From assembly GCF_002943565.1 (NCBI RefSeq), contig NZ_PJCH01000010.1, forward strand, positions 62,001 through 126,000: 64,000 bases of DNA, in the 5' to 3' direction. The notes below the pieces were generated by a model, which had not been told where the DNA came from, did no database searches, and saw nothing but the letters and a program-made list of their open reading frames with translations. Origin of the DNA: Hyphococcus luteus (GTDB lineage Bacteria; Pseudomonadota; Alphaproteobacteria; Caulobacterales; Parvularculaceae). This document shows positions 40,595 to 48,938 of this stretch, in pieces (position 1 is the stretch's first letter; every line of letters starts with the position of its first letter). Position numbers and translations under genes: made by a program.

Positions 40595-41304
40595 GCTTTG
40601 CCGCCTTGCGCGATCCATGAACAGATCGGCCAGTCGGCTTTTTGCGCATGGGCGCGCAGGGCCGGTTTGGGATTGACGACATAAGGCGCGTCCGCGCTTT
40701 CAAGCAGCGGCAGATCGGAAATGTGATCCGTGTAGAAGGCAATATTGAGTTTCGCGCGGTCCGCGCCGCAAAGCGCCTCAAGCTGTGCGTCGACCATGGC
40801 GCGCTTGGCGAGGCCGTAGCAATTCTCGCCGGTGATCTGCGGCGGCGCATCGCGCGCGGCATCGAAATCGGTCGGGCTTGCAATGCAATGGTCGAAGCCG
40901 AGGCGTTCCGCGAAGAGCCGCGCATAAAAGTCGACGCTCGCGGTCGCCAGGATCAGCATGTCGCCGGCGGCGCGATGGCGCGCAATCGCCGCAAGCGCAT
41001 CGGCATGGAGGCCGTCCGTCATAATCTGCGCAACAAAGCGGTCGGCATGCGCGGCGATCTCTTCGCGTTCGAAGCCGCCGAGCGCCATGGCCAGCATGCG
41101 GTTTTTCAGCGTCGTGCGGCTGAGGCGCCCGGTCTTATAAAGCGCCATATGCGGCAGGAATCGCGCGAAGAGGGCGAAACGCGCCGGGCCTTGCGCCCGC
41201 ACGGACAGAAGAAACGGCGTGAAGGTCCCGCGCCGCGTGATGGTGCGGTCGAGATCGAAAATCGCAGCGTTTCTCAGCCCGGTGCGGTCCGGCGGGGGCG
41301 CCAA
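40591..41304 (-). CDS. HAD-IB family phosphatase (SerB-like)
   Basis: A 237-residue HAD hydrolase of subclass IB. Motif I is IFDLDRTIT (nucleophile Asp17 in DLDRT), motif II LILATASVDF, and motif III/IV the Lys region and YTDHISDLPLLESAD. Members remove phosphate from small metabolites such as phosphoserine or glycerol/polyol phosphates. TTG start at 41304 with an AGAGGA site. It is translationally coupled to the nucleotidyltransferase. Confidence 0.9.
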   Translation of the reverse strand: MAPPPDRTGLRNAAIFDLDRTITRRGTFTPFLLSVRAQGPARFALFARFLPHMALYKTGRLSRTTLKNRMLAMALGGFEREEIAAHADRFVAQIMTDGLHADALAAIARHRAAGDMLILATASVDFYARLFAERLGFDHCIASPTDFDAARDAPPQITGENCYGLAKRAMVDAQLEALCGADRAKLNIAFYTDHISDLPLLESADAPYVVNPKPALRAHAQKADWPICSWIAQGGKA

Positions 41305-41477
41305 TGGCCTGTCCTCTCTTCTCTAAGCAATTGGAATTTCTGCTTATTCCTAGGGTCAATCGAACGCTTTATGCAAGCCGGGACAAGCCGGCGGGGGCGC
41401 GTCGTTGATCTGGCGCGGATTGTGCGCTTAGTGCGGAAGCTTGGAAAGGCCGTCCTTCGGGCGGGGCAGGAGCGAAG

Positions 41478-42776
41478 ATGAGCGACGCGGAGGCGGCAGG
41501 CGAACCAGCGGGACCGGTCGCGCGCATTTTAAAGAATGCGGGCGCGCTGCTTTCCGGCAAGGCCGCGGCCGGGATCCTCAGCCTCGCCTATCTCGCCATC
41601 GCGGCGCGCAGCCTCGGGCCGGCGGCGATGGGCGCGCTCGTGCTCGCCCACGCCTATGCCGAGGTCGTGGCCGGGCTCGCCCGTTTCCAGTCCTGGCAGG
41701 CGGTGATCCGCTTCGGCGCGCCGATGCTGAAGACCGGCGACGAGGCGCGGTTCAAGGATCTCCTGCGCTATACGATCCGTCTCGACATCATCAGCGCGGT
41801 CGCTTCCGTTGTTGTGGCGCTGGCGGCCGCGCCTTTCGCGGCCCGGGCCTTCGGCTGGTCCGACGATATTCGCGGGCTCATCACCGTCTATTGTTTCGCA
41901 ACGCCGTTTTTGATCGCCGCGACGCCGACCGGCGTCCTCAGGCTTTACGACCGCTTCAAGATTCTCGGCTGGCAATTGACGCTGATGCCGGCGATCCGCT
42001 TTGTCGGCGCGATCGTGCTCTGGGCGACGGGGGCGGGTCTTGGCGCGTTTCTTATCGTGTGGATCGCGTCGGTTTTCGTTTACGGGGGCAGCCTGTGGTT
42101 TCTCGGCTGGCGCGAGCTTCAAAAGAAAAAGCTGACGCCGAACCTGACGGGAGCGGCGGCGCAGCCAGCGGACAAGGAATGGCTGCCCTTCATGATCAAG
42201 ACGAACCTGTCGAGCTCGATCGACCTCATGCACAATCACGTTCCCCTGCTGATTGTCGGGGGCGTCCTAGGCTCGGGCGCGGCGGGGCTTTTCAAGCTCG
42301 CCTTTAATCTCGCCAATGTGCTCGCCCAGCCCGTCAACATGTTCAATCAGGCGACCTATCCCGAACTCTCGCGCATCGAGGCGGAAAATGGCGTGCGCGA
42401 CATGATGAAGACCGCGTTTCGCTCCATCGCCATGGCAGTGCTGATCGCGCTTCCCGTCATCGGGCTTTTTTTCCTGCTGCGCCGGCCGCTGGCTGTCGGC
42501 GTCGGGGGGGAGGCGTTCGCCGCCGCCGCGCCCTTAATTGCGCTCATGGCCTTCGCACAAGTGTTCAAGATTACGGCGCTCGGGCTGGAGAGCGCCGTCC
42601 TCGCGCGCGGGCGCGCCGGCTGGGCGCTGGGCGCGCAGGCGTCCGGCGCCGCCGCGCATCTGGCGTTTCTCGCTGTCATGCTGACGGCGGTCGGCGTCAT
42701 CGCTGCTCCCCTCGCCATCATGACCGGCTGGGCGGTGTTGAGCGCGGTGTTATTGGCGGCGTTGTTGAAGGCATAA
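41478..42776 (+). CDS. Oligosaccharide flippase family protein (Wzx-like)
   Basis: A 432-residue polytopic membrane protein with about 12 helices, of the MATE/PST polysaccharide transporter superfamily. The N-terminal helix AGALLSGKAAAGILSLAYLAIAARSLGP and LARFQSWQAVIRFGAP are typical. These proteins flip undecaprenyl-linked glycans across the inner membrane. ATG at 41478 with an AGGAG site. It is divergent from the HAD/nucleotidyltransferase pair and sits in the same locus. Confidence 0.88.
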   Translation: MSDAEAAGEPAGPVARILKNAGALLSGKAAAGILSLAYLAIAARSLGPAAMGALVLAHAYAEVVAGLARFQSWQAVIRFGAPMLKTGDEARFKDLLRYTIRLDIISAVASVVVALAAAPFAARAFGWSDDIRGLITVYCFATPFLIAATPTGVLRLYDRFKILGWQLTLMPAIRFVGAIVLWATGAGLGAFLIVWIASVFVYGGSLWFLGWRELQKKKLTPNLTGAAAQPADKEWLPFMIKTNLSSSIDLMHNHVPLLIVGGVLGSGAAGLFKLAFNLANVLAQPVNMFNQATYPELSRIEAENGVRDMMKTAFRSIAMAVLIALPVIGLFFLLRRPLAVGVGGEAFAAAAPLIALMAFAQVFKITALGLESAVLARGRAGWALGAQASGAAAHLAFLAVMLTAVGVIAAPLAIMTGWAVLSAVLLAALLKA

Positions 42777-42784
42777 CTGTCATA

Positions 42785-43327
42785 TCATGCGGCAGTGCTA
42801 GGCAGAATTTCTAACAGGTTTGAAAAATACAATAGGGCGATTATGCCAAAGGCAGCAAAAATATTTATTGCCGCTTCTGGAATTTTATCTGCCTTTCTTT
42901 CGGTCACAAGGGTGCCAACGCCAGAGAAAAAGGAAAAAATAAAAGTGAGCCCTATAGAAGACCTGTCTAATTCAATGACATTTAGCGGCGACAAAAGAAA
43001 TATCGCTGCGAGCACCATTAAGAAGCTTGTGAAAATTCCGCTAATTGGAGATGAGCTGTATTTTGCGCTAGTTGTATAAAATGGCATGATCATCACTATG
43101 AAAGAGGTTAGCATGAGTGATTCCGCTGAAGAAATTTTTAGATTTAAACCAAAAGGCAATGTGTTTAGCCAAATAAATGCTCTATTGCTAAAAGCGATAT
43201 AAGCATCAACGATAGTTTGAATTGCGTCAGCGGTGCTGACAACTTCTGCTCGTTGAAGCAAAGCTAATATCGCAATTGTAGTAGTAATCCCGAAAAATAT
43301 CTTGCTGAAAAGAAAGCGGAAAATCAT
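42785..43327 (-). CDS. AT-rich polytopic membrane protein of unknown function
   Basis: A 180-residue protein with about five hydrophobic stretches (FGITTTIAILALL, SFIVMIMPFYT, SFLMVLAAIFLLSPL, FIFSFFSGVGTLV, AAFGIIALLYFSNLL). The DNA is clearly more AT-rich than the surroundings. ATG at 43327 is used; an extended frame upstream gives an Arg-rich unlikely N-terminus. Convergent with the flippase. No family recognised; probably a foreign gene. Confidence 0.7.
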   Translation of the reverse strand: MIFRFLFSKIFFGITTTIAILALLQRAEVVSTADAIQTIVDAYIAFSNRAFIWLNTLPFGLNLKISSAESLMLTSFIVMIMPFYTTSAKYSSSPISGIFTSFLMVLAAIFLLSPLNVIELDRSSIGLTFIFSFFSGVGTLVTERKADKIPEAAINIFAAFGIIALLYFSNLLEILPSTAA

Positions 43328-43400
43328 AGTTTCGTGCCCCCGCATGCCCCGACTAAAGTGAAACAAGTAAAGAAAGCCATTGCAAGTAATATTTAGCGCC

Positions 43401-44462
43401 TTAAGCCCCCGCCTTCTGCGCAAAACTCCACGCCAGCGCGGCCAGGGGCTGCACTTGCGCGCCCATTTCTTTCGCGGCCGGCGACGACGCGTTGCCCTGC
43501 AGCGAGCGGGCATAAACGCCCTGAATGATCGAGGCGAGACGGAACATGTTGTAGGCGAGGCAGAAATCGACGTCGGGCACGCCGTCGCGGCCCGTCTTCG
43601 CCGAATAGTGTGCGACCGCCTCGTCGATGGTCGGCAATCCTTGCGCTTCGAGGTCGACGCCCAACAGCCCGCCGCGCACCGATTTCGGCATGTGCCAGAC
43701 CATCAGGAAATAGGTGAAATCGGCGAGGGGGTGACCGAGAGTCGACAGCTCCCAATCAAGAATCGCCAGCACTTTCGGCTCCGTCGGGTGCATGATCGCA
43801 TTGTCGAAACGATAGTCGCCATGAACGATGGCGTTGGCGTCGTCGGAGGGGATCGCGGTCGGCAGCCACTCAATGAGATTGTTCATCTCCTCGATGGGGC
43901 TCGTCTCCGCCGCTTCATATTGTTTCGACCAGCGTCCGATCTGGCGCTCGAAATAATTGCCGGGCTTGCCGTAATCGCCGAGGCCAGCCTTTTCGTAATC
44001 CACATTGTGCAGGTCCGCGAGTGTGTCGATGAGGGCGTGAAACAGCGGCTTGCGGTCTTCTTTTTCGACGTCCGGCAGGCTCGCATCCCAGAAGATGCGG
44101 CCCTCTACGAAATCCATGATGAAGAACGGCGTGCCGACCACCTCAGAGTCTTCGCACAGCGCATAGGTTTTCGGCACGGGGAAGTCTTGCGTTCCGAGCG
44201 CCGTCATCACCTTGTATTCGCGTTCGACTGCATGGGCGGAGGGCAACAGCTTGCCCGGCGGCTTGCGGCGCAAGACATATTTTTTCGTCGGCGTCGTGAT
44301 GAGATAGGTCGGATTCGACTGGCCGCCCTTGAACTTCTTGACCGAGAGCGGCCCCGCATAGCCGTCGACGTTCTCGCGCATATAGGCGTCGAGCGCGCCT
44401 TCGTCGAATTTCAGATGTTCCGGCGTGTCGCCAAGTCCGGTGAAGTCTTCTGCTTCGGTCAC
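43401..44462 (-). CDS. Phosphotransferase (aminoglycoside/choline kinase-like; ACAD10-type)
   Basis: A 353-residue APH-fold kinase. The nucleotide strand contains KKYVLRRKPPGKLLPSAHAVEREYKV (Lys and Glu anchors), the catalytic loop AIVHGDYRFDNAIMH and the DWELSTLGHPLADF metal motif. This branch often neighbours acyl-CoA metabolism genes. GTG start at 44462. It lies 18 bases after the GDT1-like gene on the same strand, so it may be last in the purD-hydrolase-GDT1 operon. Confidence 0.92.
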   Translation of the reverse strand: MTEAEDFTGLGDTPEHLKFDEGALDAYMRENVDGYAGPLSVKKFKGGQSNPTYLITTPTKKYVLRRKPPGKLLPSAHAVEREYKVMTALGTQDFPVPKTYALCEDSEVVGTPFFIMDFVEGRIFWDASLPDVEKEDRKPLFHALIDTLADLHNVDYEKAGLGDYGKPGNYFERQIGRWSKQYEAAETSPIEEMNNLIEWLPTAIPSDDANAIVHGDYRFDNAIMHPTEPKVLAILDWELSTLGHPLADFTYFLMVWHMPKSVRGGLLGVDLEAQGLPTIDEAVAHYSAKTGRDGVPDVDFCLAYNMFRLASIIQGVYARSLQGNASSPAAKEMGAQVQPLAALAWSFAQKAGA

Positions 44463-44480
44463 GGCGTTTCCCTGTCTGTT

Positions 44481-44759
44481 TTATGCGGCGCGGAAATGGT
44501 CGAGGATCATGAGCCCGCCGATAATAACAAATCCGGCGCCGGCGATAAGCTTCAATGGCAGTGCGGAGAGCCATTTGTCCGCCGCCGCCCCGGCGAGCAC
44601 CGCCAGCCCCGTCGCGGCGATCAGCGCCAGCGCCGCTGCTGAAAACACCATCAGCTTCGACTTGCCGCCGTCGCTTGCGAAAAGGACGGTCGCCAGCTGG
44701 GTCTTATCGCCGAGTTCGGCGAGGAAAACGGTGACGAAGATCGAGAGAAAGGCTGTCAT
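44481..44759 (-). CDS. TMEM165/GDT1 family protein (half-size)
   Basis: A 92-residue membrane protein with the family hallmark FLAELGDKTQLA (residues 13-24) and three predicted helices. Full-length bacterial members have two such halves; this one has one, so a homodimer or partner is needed. The family moves Mn2+ or Ca2+. ATG overlaps the hydrolase stop by 4 bases (ATGA). Confidence 0.9.
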   Translation of the reverse strand: MTAFLSIFVTVFLAELGDKTQLATVLFASDGGKSKLMVFSAAALALIAATGLAVLAGAAADKWLSALPLKLIAGAGFVIIGGLMILDHFRAA

Positions 44760-45643
44760 TTTATGGTTCCCAGTTTTTTGTGGAAATCGAAAAAGGCTTC
44801 TAGCACGCGGTCCGGCGCTTCCGTATGCGGATAATGGCCGATGTCTTCGAGAAGGACTGCGTCGGCGTTCGGGACCTGTTCGAGATAATAGTCGTAAAGA
44901 TGTTTGCCCGAGACCGGGTCCATGCCGCCGTCGATGAGACGCAAAGGAACGGACGCGTCTTGCAAGGCGCCGACCCAGCGCGCGCGCAGAGCATGGCGTT
45001 CGGGAATGTAATGCAACAGCTTGTGCAGGATTTTGCGGCCCTTGTTCTCGTTGATCAGCGCCCAATGGCCGTCGATTTCCTCGTCGGAGGCTTTGGTGTC
45101 GGGTCCGAAAATCTTGTCGAAGGTCGCGCGGAATTTCTCTTTCGTCATCATCATGCCGAGGAGGGGGCCGAGCGGGGAAAGCCCGAGTTTCTGGATCGGC
45201 CGCGCGCGGTGCTGTTCGGGAAAGAGCCCGCCGTTCAAAAACACCATGGACTTCAACGCGAAGCTCAAAGAGCGTTCATTATGGCGCGCCAGCAATTCCT
45301 GGCCGACCGTGTCGCCATAGTCGTGGACGAAAAGATGCGCCTCGCCGGCGCCCATGCGTTCGAGCAGCGCTTCTTGAATATCCGCTTGATCGAGGATCGA
45401 ATAATTGACGTTCGCCGGTTTGTCCGAAAGCCCGAAGCCGAGCATGTCGAGGGCGGCGAGATTGAAATGCGGTTCGAGATCGAGCCACAGCGCCGACCAG
45501 TCCCAGGATGAGGTGGGGTAGCCGTGGATGAGGAGGAGCCAGGGCTTTTGCGGGTCGGGATTGTCCGGCGTCCAGCAGGCGATGCGATGCCCCGCCCAGG
45601 GGTTGAACCGCGCGGCCTTGCGCCATTCTTCAAGCGCGATCAC
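44756..45643 (-). CDS. Alpha/beta-fold hydrolase
   Basis: A 295-residue hydrolase. The oxyanion/nucleophile region is LLLIHGYPTSSWDW (HGYP motif, residues 36-49). The nucleophile position reads LFVHDYGDTVGQELL, typical of haloalkane dehalogenase- or epoxide hydrolase-like HDYG elbows with Asp nucleophile. The late acid and His lie in RLIDGGMDPVSG and DIGHYPHTEAPD. Substrate unknown. Starts GTG at 45643 overlapping the purD stop (GTGA) and is coupled downstream to the GDT1-like gene. Confidence 0.9.
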   Translation of the reverse strand: MIALEEWRKAARFNPWAGHRIACWTPDNPDPQKPWLLLIHGYPTSSWDWSALWLDLEPHFNLAALDMLGFGLSDKPANVNYSILDQADIQEALLERMGAGEAHLFVHDYGDTVGQELLARHNERSLSFALKSMVFLNGGLFPEQHRARPIQKLGLSPLGPLLGMMMTKEKFRATFDKIFGPDTKASDEEIDGHWALINENKGRKILHKLLHYIPERHALRARWVGALQDASVPLRLIDGGMDPVSGKHLYDYYLEQVPNADAVLLEDIGHYPHTEAPDRVLEAFFDFHKKLGTIK

Positions 45644-46932
45644 GCGGGCGTCTCCGCGTCCCGTCTTTCAAGCGCGCGCCAGCCGATATCCTTGCGGTAA
45701 AACCCGTCCGGCCAGTCGATGGCGGCGATCCCGGCATAGGCGCGCGCCACCGCCTCTTCGATGTCATGGCCGGTGGCGGTGACGTTTAAAACGCGTCCGC
45801 CGTTTGAGAGAAGTTTGCCATCTTCCTCTTTCGTGCCGGCGTGAAAGACAACGACGCCGGACAGTTCGTTCGCCGTCTCGACGCCTTTGATCTCGGTCCC
45901 TTTCTCATAAGCGCCGGGATAGCCTTGTGCGGCCATGACGACGAGGGCGGCGGCGTCTTCAGACCAGTCTAACGTCGCGCCTTTGAGATCGCCGGTCGCG
46001 GCCTTGTAGAGGACGGGCAGGAGATCGCTTTTAAGGCGGCGCATCAGGATCTGGCATTCGGGATCGCCGAAGCGCGCATTGAACTCCACAAGGCGCGGGG
46101 CCTCGTCCTCGATCATCAGTCCGGCGTAAAGAACGCCCACATAAGGCGTTCCGCGGTTTTTCATTTCCGCGACCACGGGCTCGATGATTTCCTTCATCGT
46201 CCGTTCACGGACTTTGTCGGTGAAGACCGGCGCCGGGGAATAGGCGCCCATGCCGCCGGTGTTCGGGCCCTTGTCGCCGTCATAGGCGCGCTTGTGGTCC
46301 TGGGCTCCGATCATCGGCAGGATGTTTTCGCCGTCCGTGATCGCGAAGAAGCTCGCTTCTTCGCCGCGCATGAATTCCTCGATGACGATGGCCGCGCCCG
46401 CCTCGCCGAACTTGCCGCCGAGCATCTCGTCAACAGCGACGTCGGCCTCTTCAAGCGTTTCGGCGATGACGACGCCCTTGCCGGCGGCGAGCCCGTCGGC
46501 CTTGATGACGTAAGGCGCAGTCTGGCCGCGCAGAAACGCCTTGGCGGGCTCTGGCGTTTCGAATCGTCCGTAGCCGGCTGTGGGCGCGCCGGCGGCGCTC
46601 GCGACCTCTTTCATGAAGCTTTTGGAGGATTCGAGCTGCGCGGCCGCTTTTCCCGGCCCGAAGCAGGCGACGTCTTTTTTTTCGCGCAGCAAATCGCCGA
46701 GCCCAGCGGCGAGGGGGGCTTCCGGCCCCACCACAACCAGATCCACGGCGTTTTCGGCGGCGAAATCAGCGATCGCCTCAAGCTCGCCGTCTCCAAACGT
46801 CAATTTTTCGCCAAGGTGATTGAGCCCCGCGCCGCCAGGCGCCAGATAGAGCTTTGACAATTCCGGGCTTTGCGCGATTTTCCAGGCCAGCGCATGTTCC
46901 CGGCCGCCGCCGCCAACCAACAGGACTTTCAC
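45640..46932 (-). CDS. purD: Phosphoribosylamine-glycine ligase
   Basis: A 430-residue ATP-grasp enzyme of purine synthesis. N-terminal LLVGGGGREHALAWKIAQSP, the ATP loop GLAAGKGVVIAE, the KRAYDGDKGPNTGGMGAYSP stretch and the metal Glu region LVEFNARFGDPECQ are all present. GTG start at 46932. It is the first gene of a four-gene run (purD-hydrolase-GDT1-phosphotransferase), with 4-base overlaps. Confidence 0.97.
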   Translation of the reverse strand: MKVLLVGGGGREHALAWKIAQSPELSKLYLAPGGAGLNHLGEKLTFGDGELEAIADFAAENAVDLVVVGPEAPLAAGLGDLLREKKDVACFGPGKAAAQLESSKSFMKEVASAAGAPTAGYGRFETPEPAKAFLRGQTAPYVIKADGLAAGKGVVIAETLEEADVAVDEMLGGKFGEAGAAIVIEEFMRGEEASFFAITDGENILPMIGAQDHKRAYDGDKGPNTGGMGAYSPAPVFTDKVRERTMKEIIEPVVAEMKNRGTPYVGVLYAGLMIEDEAPRLVEFNARFGDPECQILMRRLKSDLLPVLYKAATGDLKGATLDWSEDAAALVVMAAQGYPGAYEKGTEIKGVETANELSGVVVFHAGTKEEDGKLLSNGGRVLNVTATGHDIEEAVARAYAGIAAIDWPDGFYRKDIGWRALERRDAETPA

Positions 46933-47045
46933 TTGGGCGTTCTCCGTTTTTCGTCACTCGCGTTTAAGCGCCCCAGTTCCCGGGATCAACGGCTTCGCGA
47001 TCAACGGGCTCGCGATCACCGCCCTGACGGCTGTCTTCCTATTGC

Positions 47046-48575
47046 ATGACCGAATCTGGGGAAAAACCGGCCCCGCCGGAAAAGGCGAAACCCGCGCCCG
47101 CCAAGGGCGGCGCGCTGGCGGCGCTGCGCCGTTTCTGGCTGCGGGTTTACGGGCCCTGGGGGCGCGCCAGCGGGCGCTTTATCGACTATCTCGGGGCCAC
47201 CGACCGGCGCCAGCGCGCCGCCTCGATTACCCTGGCGCTCGCCATCAACCTCATCGTCCTGACGCTCCTGTCGGCTTTCGCCCGGGTGCGGATCTGGATC
47301 CCCAATGCGCCGAGCGACACCATTCAGGTGACGCTGGTGGAGCCTTTGCCCTTCGAGATCGATCTGCGCGATCCGGACCTCGAGCCGGCGCCGGAGCCGG
47401 AAGAGGAAGAGATTGAGCCCGAACCGGAGCCCGAGCCGGAAATCGTCGAGGAGCCGGAGCCCGAACCCGAGCCCGAACCGGAACCGGCGCCCGAACAGGA
47501 GCCGGAAACCCCCGAGCCTGAGCCCGAGCCCGAAGTCATCGAAGAGCCAGAGCCTGAACCAGAGCCCGAGCCGGAGATCGTCGAACTCGAACCGGAGCCC
47601 GAACTCGCCGAGGAGCCGGCGCCGGAACCCGCCGAGCCCGAAGAGCCGGAGCTCAATCTCGATCTCGAACCGCAATTCGCGCCGCCGCCGGAAGAACTGG
47701 CGCCGCTGATCCCCGACGCCGCGCCCGAGGCGGCGGCGGATGACCTCGCGCCCGAGCCCGAACAAGAACCGCAGGCGCCCGAAGAGGAAGCCGATGAGCC
47801 GCTCGTCTCGGTCGAGGAAGAGCAAGCCTCGCCGGAATCGGGCCTTGAAGAGATCCCCGGGGACGATGAAACCGAAGGCGAGGACGCCGCGCTTGAGCAA
47901 AGCGAGGGCGAAGAGCCTGAGCTGGAGGAGGTTCCGCTCGCTGAAGAGCCGCTGGCCGAAGCCCCGTCCGATACTCCGTCCGATGCGGAAATCACCGGCG
48001 ACGACATGTTCGATCAGGAGCCGAGCTTCGGCGGGCGCACCTTCGTCATGCCGCGCGTGCAGTTGCCGACAGCGGAGCTGCCCGCGCCCGGCGAGGCGCC
48101 GCCGGGAGAGGCGGCGATCCTGCCCGGCGATTCCGGCGTGGTGGCGATCTTCTGCCCCGAGGAATTCACCGACGAGGAAAAACAGAAGGAATGCGCCGGC
48201 CGGCCCGAAATCCGCTCCGGCTGGACCCCGGGCTCCAGCGGCGAGGACTGGTCGAAAGCGACGGAGCTCTTAAAGCGCGAGCGCGCCGACGGCGTCACGG
48301 GGCCGACTATCGGTCCCGCTGCCGCCGGGATCGAGGCCCGGCGCGAGGACCGGTTGCTTGAGGATTTGCGCGATCCGCGCCGCAGTCAGGACAGCGTCAA
48401 CAACCTGCCCGATGCGGGCGACGACAATCTCATGCGCGGCGTCGAGGGCAACCGGCCGAATATCGGCCCGGCGCCCTTCGAGCCCTCCTGGACCCTGCGC
48501 GAGGACGGCGAATTGTCACAGGAAGACATCGAAAAGCTCGAAAGGGAGCTTAAAGAGGCCGAAGAGAACAACTAG
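47046..48575 (+). CDS. Glu-Pro repeat inner-membrane protein
   Basis: A 509-residue protein with a basic N-terminus, one TM helix (about residues 58-80, [20 protein letters not shown]), then 100 residues of EPEP-type repeats (about 108-208), a second acidic region to about 320, and a C-terminal domain with two cysteines (FCPEEF and KECAGRP). The architecture recalls TonB-like proteins: a TM anchor and a stiff EP linker spanning the periplasm. The usual TonB beta-domain is not visible. It is divergent from purD. Role unknown; a spacer or envelope linker is inferred. Confidence 0.78.
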   Translation: MTESGEKPAPPEKAKPAPAKGGALAALRRFWLRVYGPWGRASGRFIDYLGATDRRQRAASITLALAINLIVLTLLSAFARVRIWIPNAPSDTIQVTLVEPLPFEIDLRDPDLEPAPEPEEEEIEPEPEPEPEIVEEPEPEPEPEPEPAPEQEPETPEPEPEPEVIEEPEPEPEPEPEIVELEPEPELAEEPAPEPAEPEEPELNLDLEPQFAPPPEELAPLIPDAAPEAAADDLAPEPEQEPQAPEEEADEPLVSVEEEQASPESGLEEIPGDDETEGEDAALEQSEGEEPELEEVPLAEEPLAEAPSDTPSDAEITGDDMFDQEPSFGGRTFVMPRVQLPTAELPAPGEAPPGEAAILPGDSGVVAIFCPEEFTDEEKQKECAGRPEIRSGWTPGSSGEDWSKATELLKRERADGVTGPTIGPAAAGIEARREDRLLEDLRDPRRSQDSVNNLPDAGDDNLMRGVEGNRPNIGPAPFEPSWTLREDGELSQEDIEKLERELKEAEENN

Positions 48576-48648
48576 TCTCCATGGAGATGATTGGCGCCGT
48601 CTATGCAGGGGCCTATATGAGTTTTTTGGTATTCAGTTGAGGTTTTCC

Positions 48649-48855
48649 ATGCTCGAGAAAATCGGGATCGCCTCCCTTGTCATCCTTGTCGCATCCGAAA
48701 GCTTCGCCTTTTCCGAAGCGGTTTTATGGGCGCTCGCCGCCTTCATGCATCTCGGCAAGTTGATGCAGGAAGGAACTTTCGCGCTCGCCGCCGTCATCGG
48801 TCTCGCTTCGGGCTGGTGGATCCTGCAATCGGCGCTCGCCAACCGCGAGAGCTAA
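48649..48855 (+). CDS. Small membrane protein
   Basis: A 68-residue protein with two hydrophobic helices (IGIASLVILVASESFAFSEA and FALAAVIGLASGWWILQSAL) separated by a short loop. ATG at 48649 with a TGAGG-type site. It starts 73 bases after the Glu-Pro protein and may be co-transcribed. Unknown function. Confidence 0.6.
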   Translation: MLEKIGIASLVILVASESFAFSEAVLWALAAFMHLGKLMQEGTFALAAVIGLASGWWILQSALANRES

Positions 48856-48938
48856 TTCTTTCGTCACCGCCTAAAAAAATCGCTCCAAACGCCGGGATGG
48901 CTGTTTGGAGCGATCTTCTCCCCCGCGTCCGCGGGGCG

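Noticed and set aside
42795-43079. 94-residue frame on the + strand opposite the AT-rich membrane protein
   Set aside because: The minus-strand frame is longer, has five membrane helices and a sensible start; this one has no domain or ribosome site.
47016-47900. 294-residue frame rich in Leu, Arg and Gly opposite the Glu-Pro protein
   Set aside because: It is the mirrored reading of Glu-Pro repeats; the + strand gene has an anchor and sensible layout.
47324-48007. Ser/Gly-rich frame opposite the Glu-Pro protein
   Set aside because: Also a mirror of the EP codons; no start site or motif.
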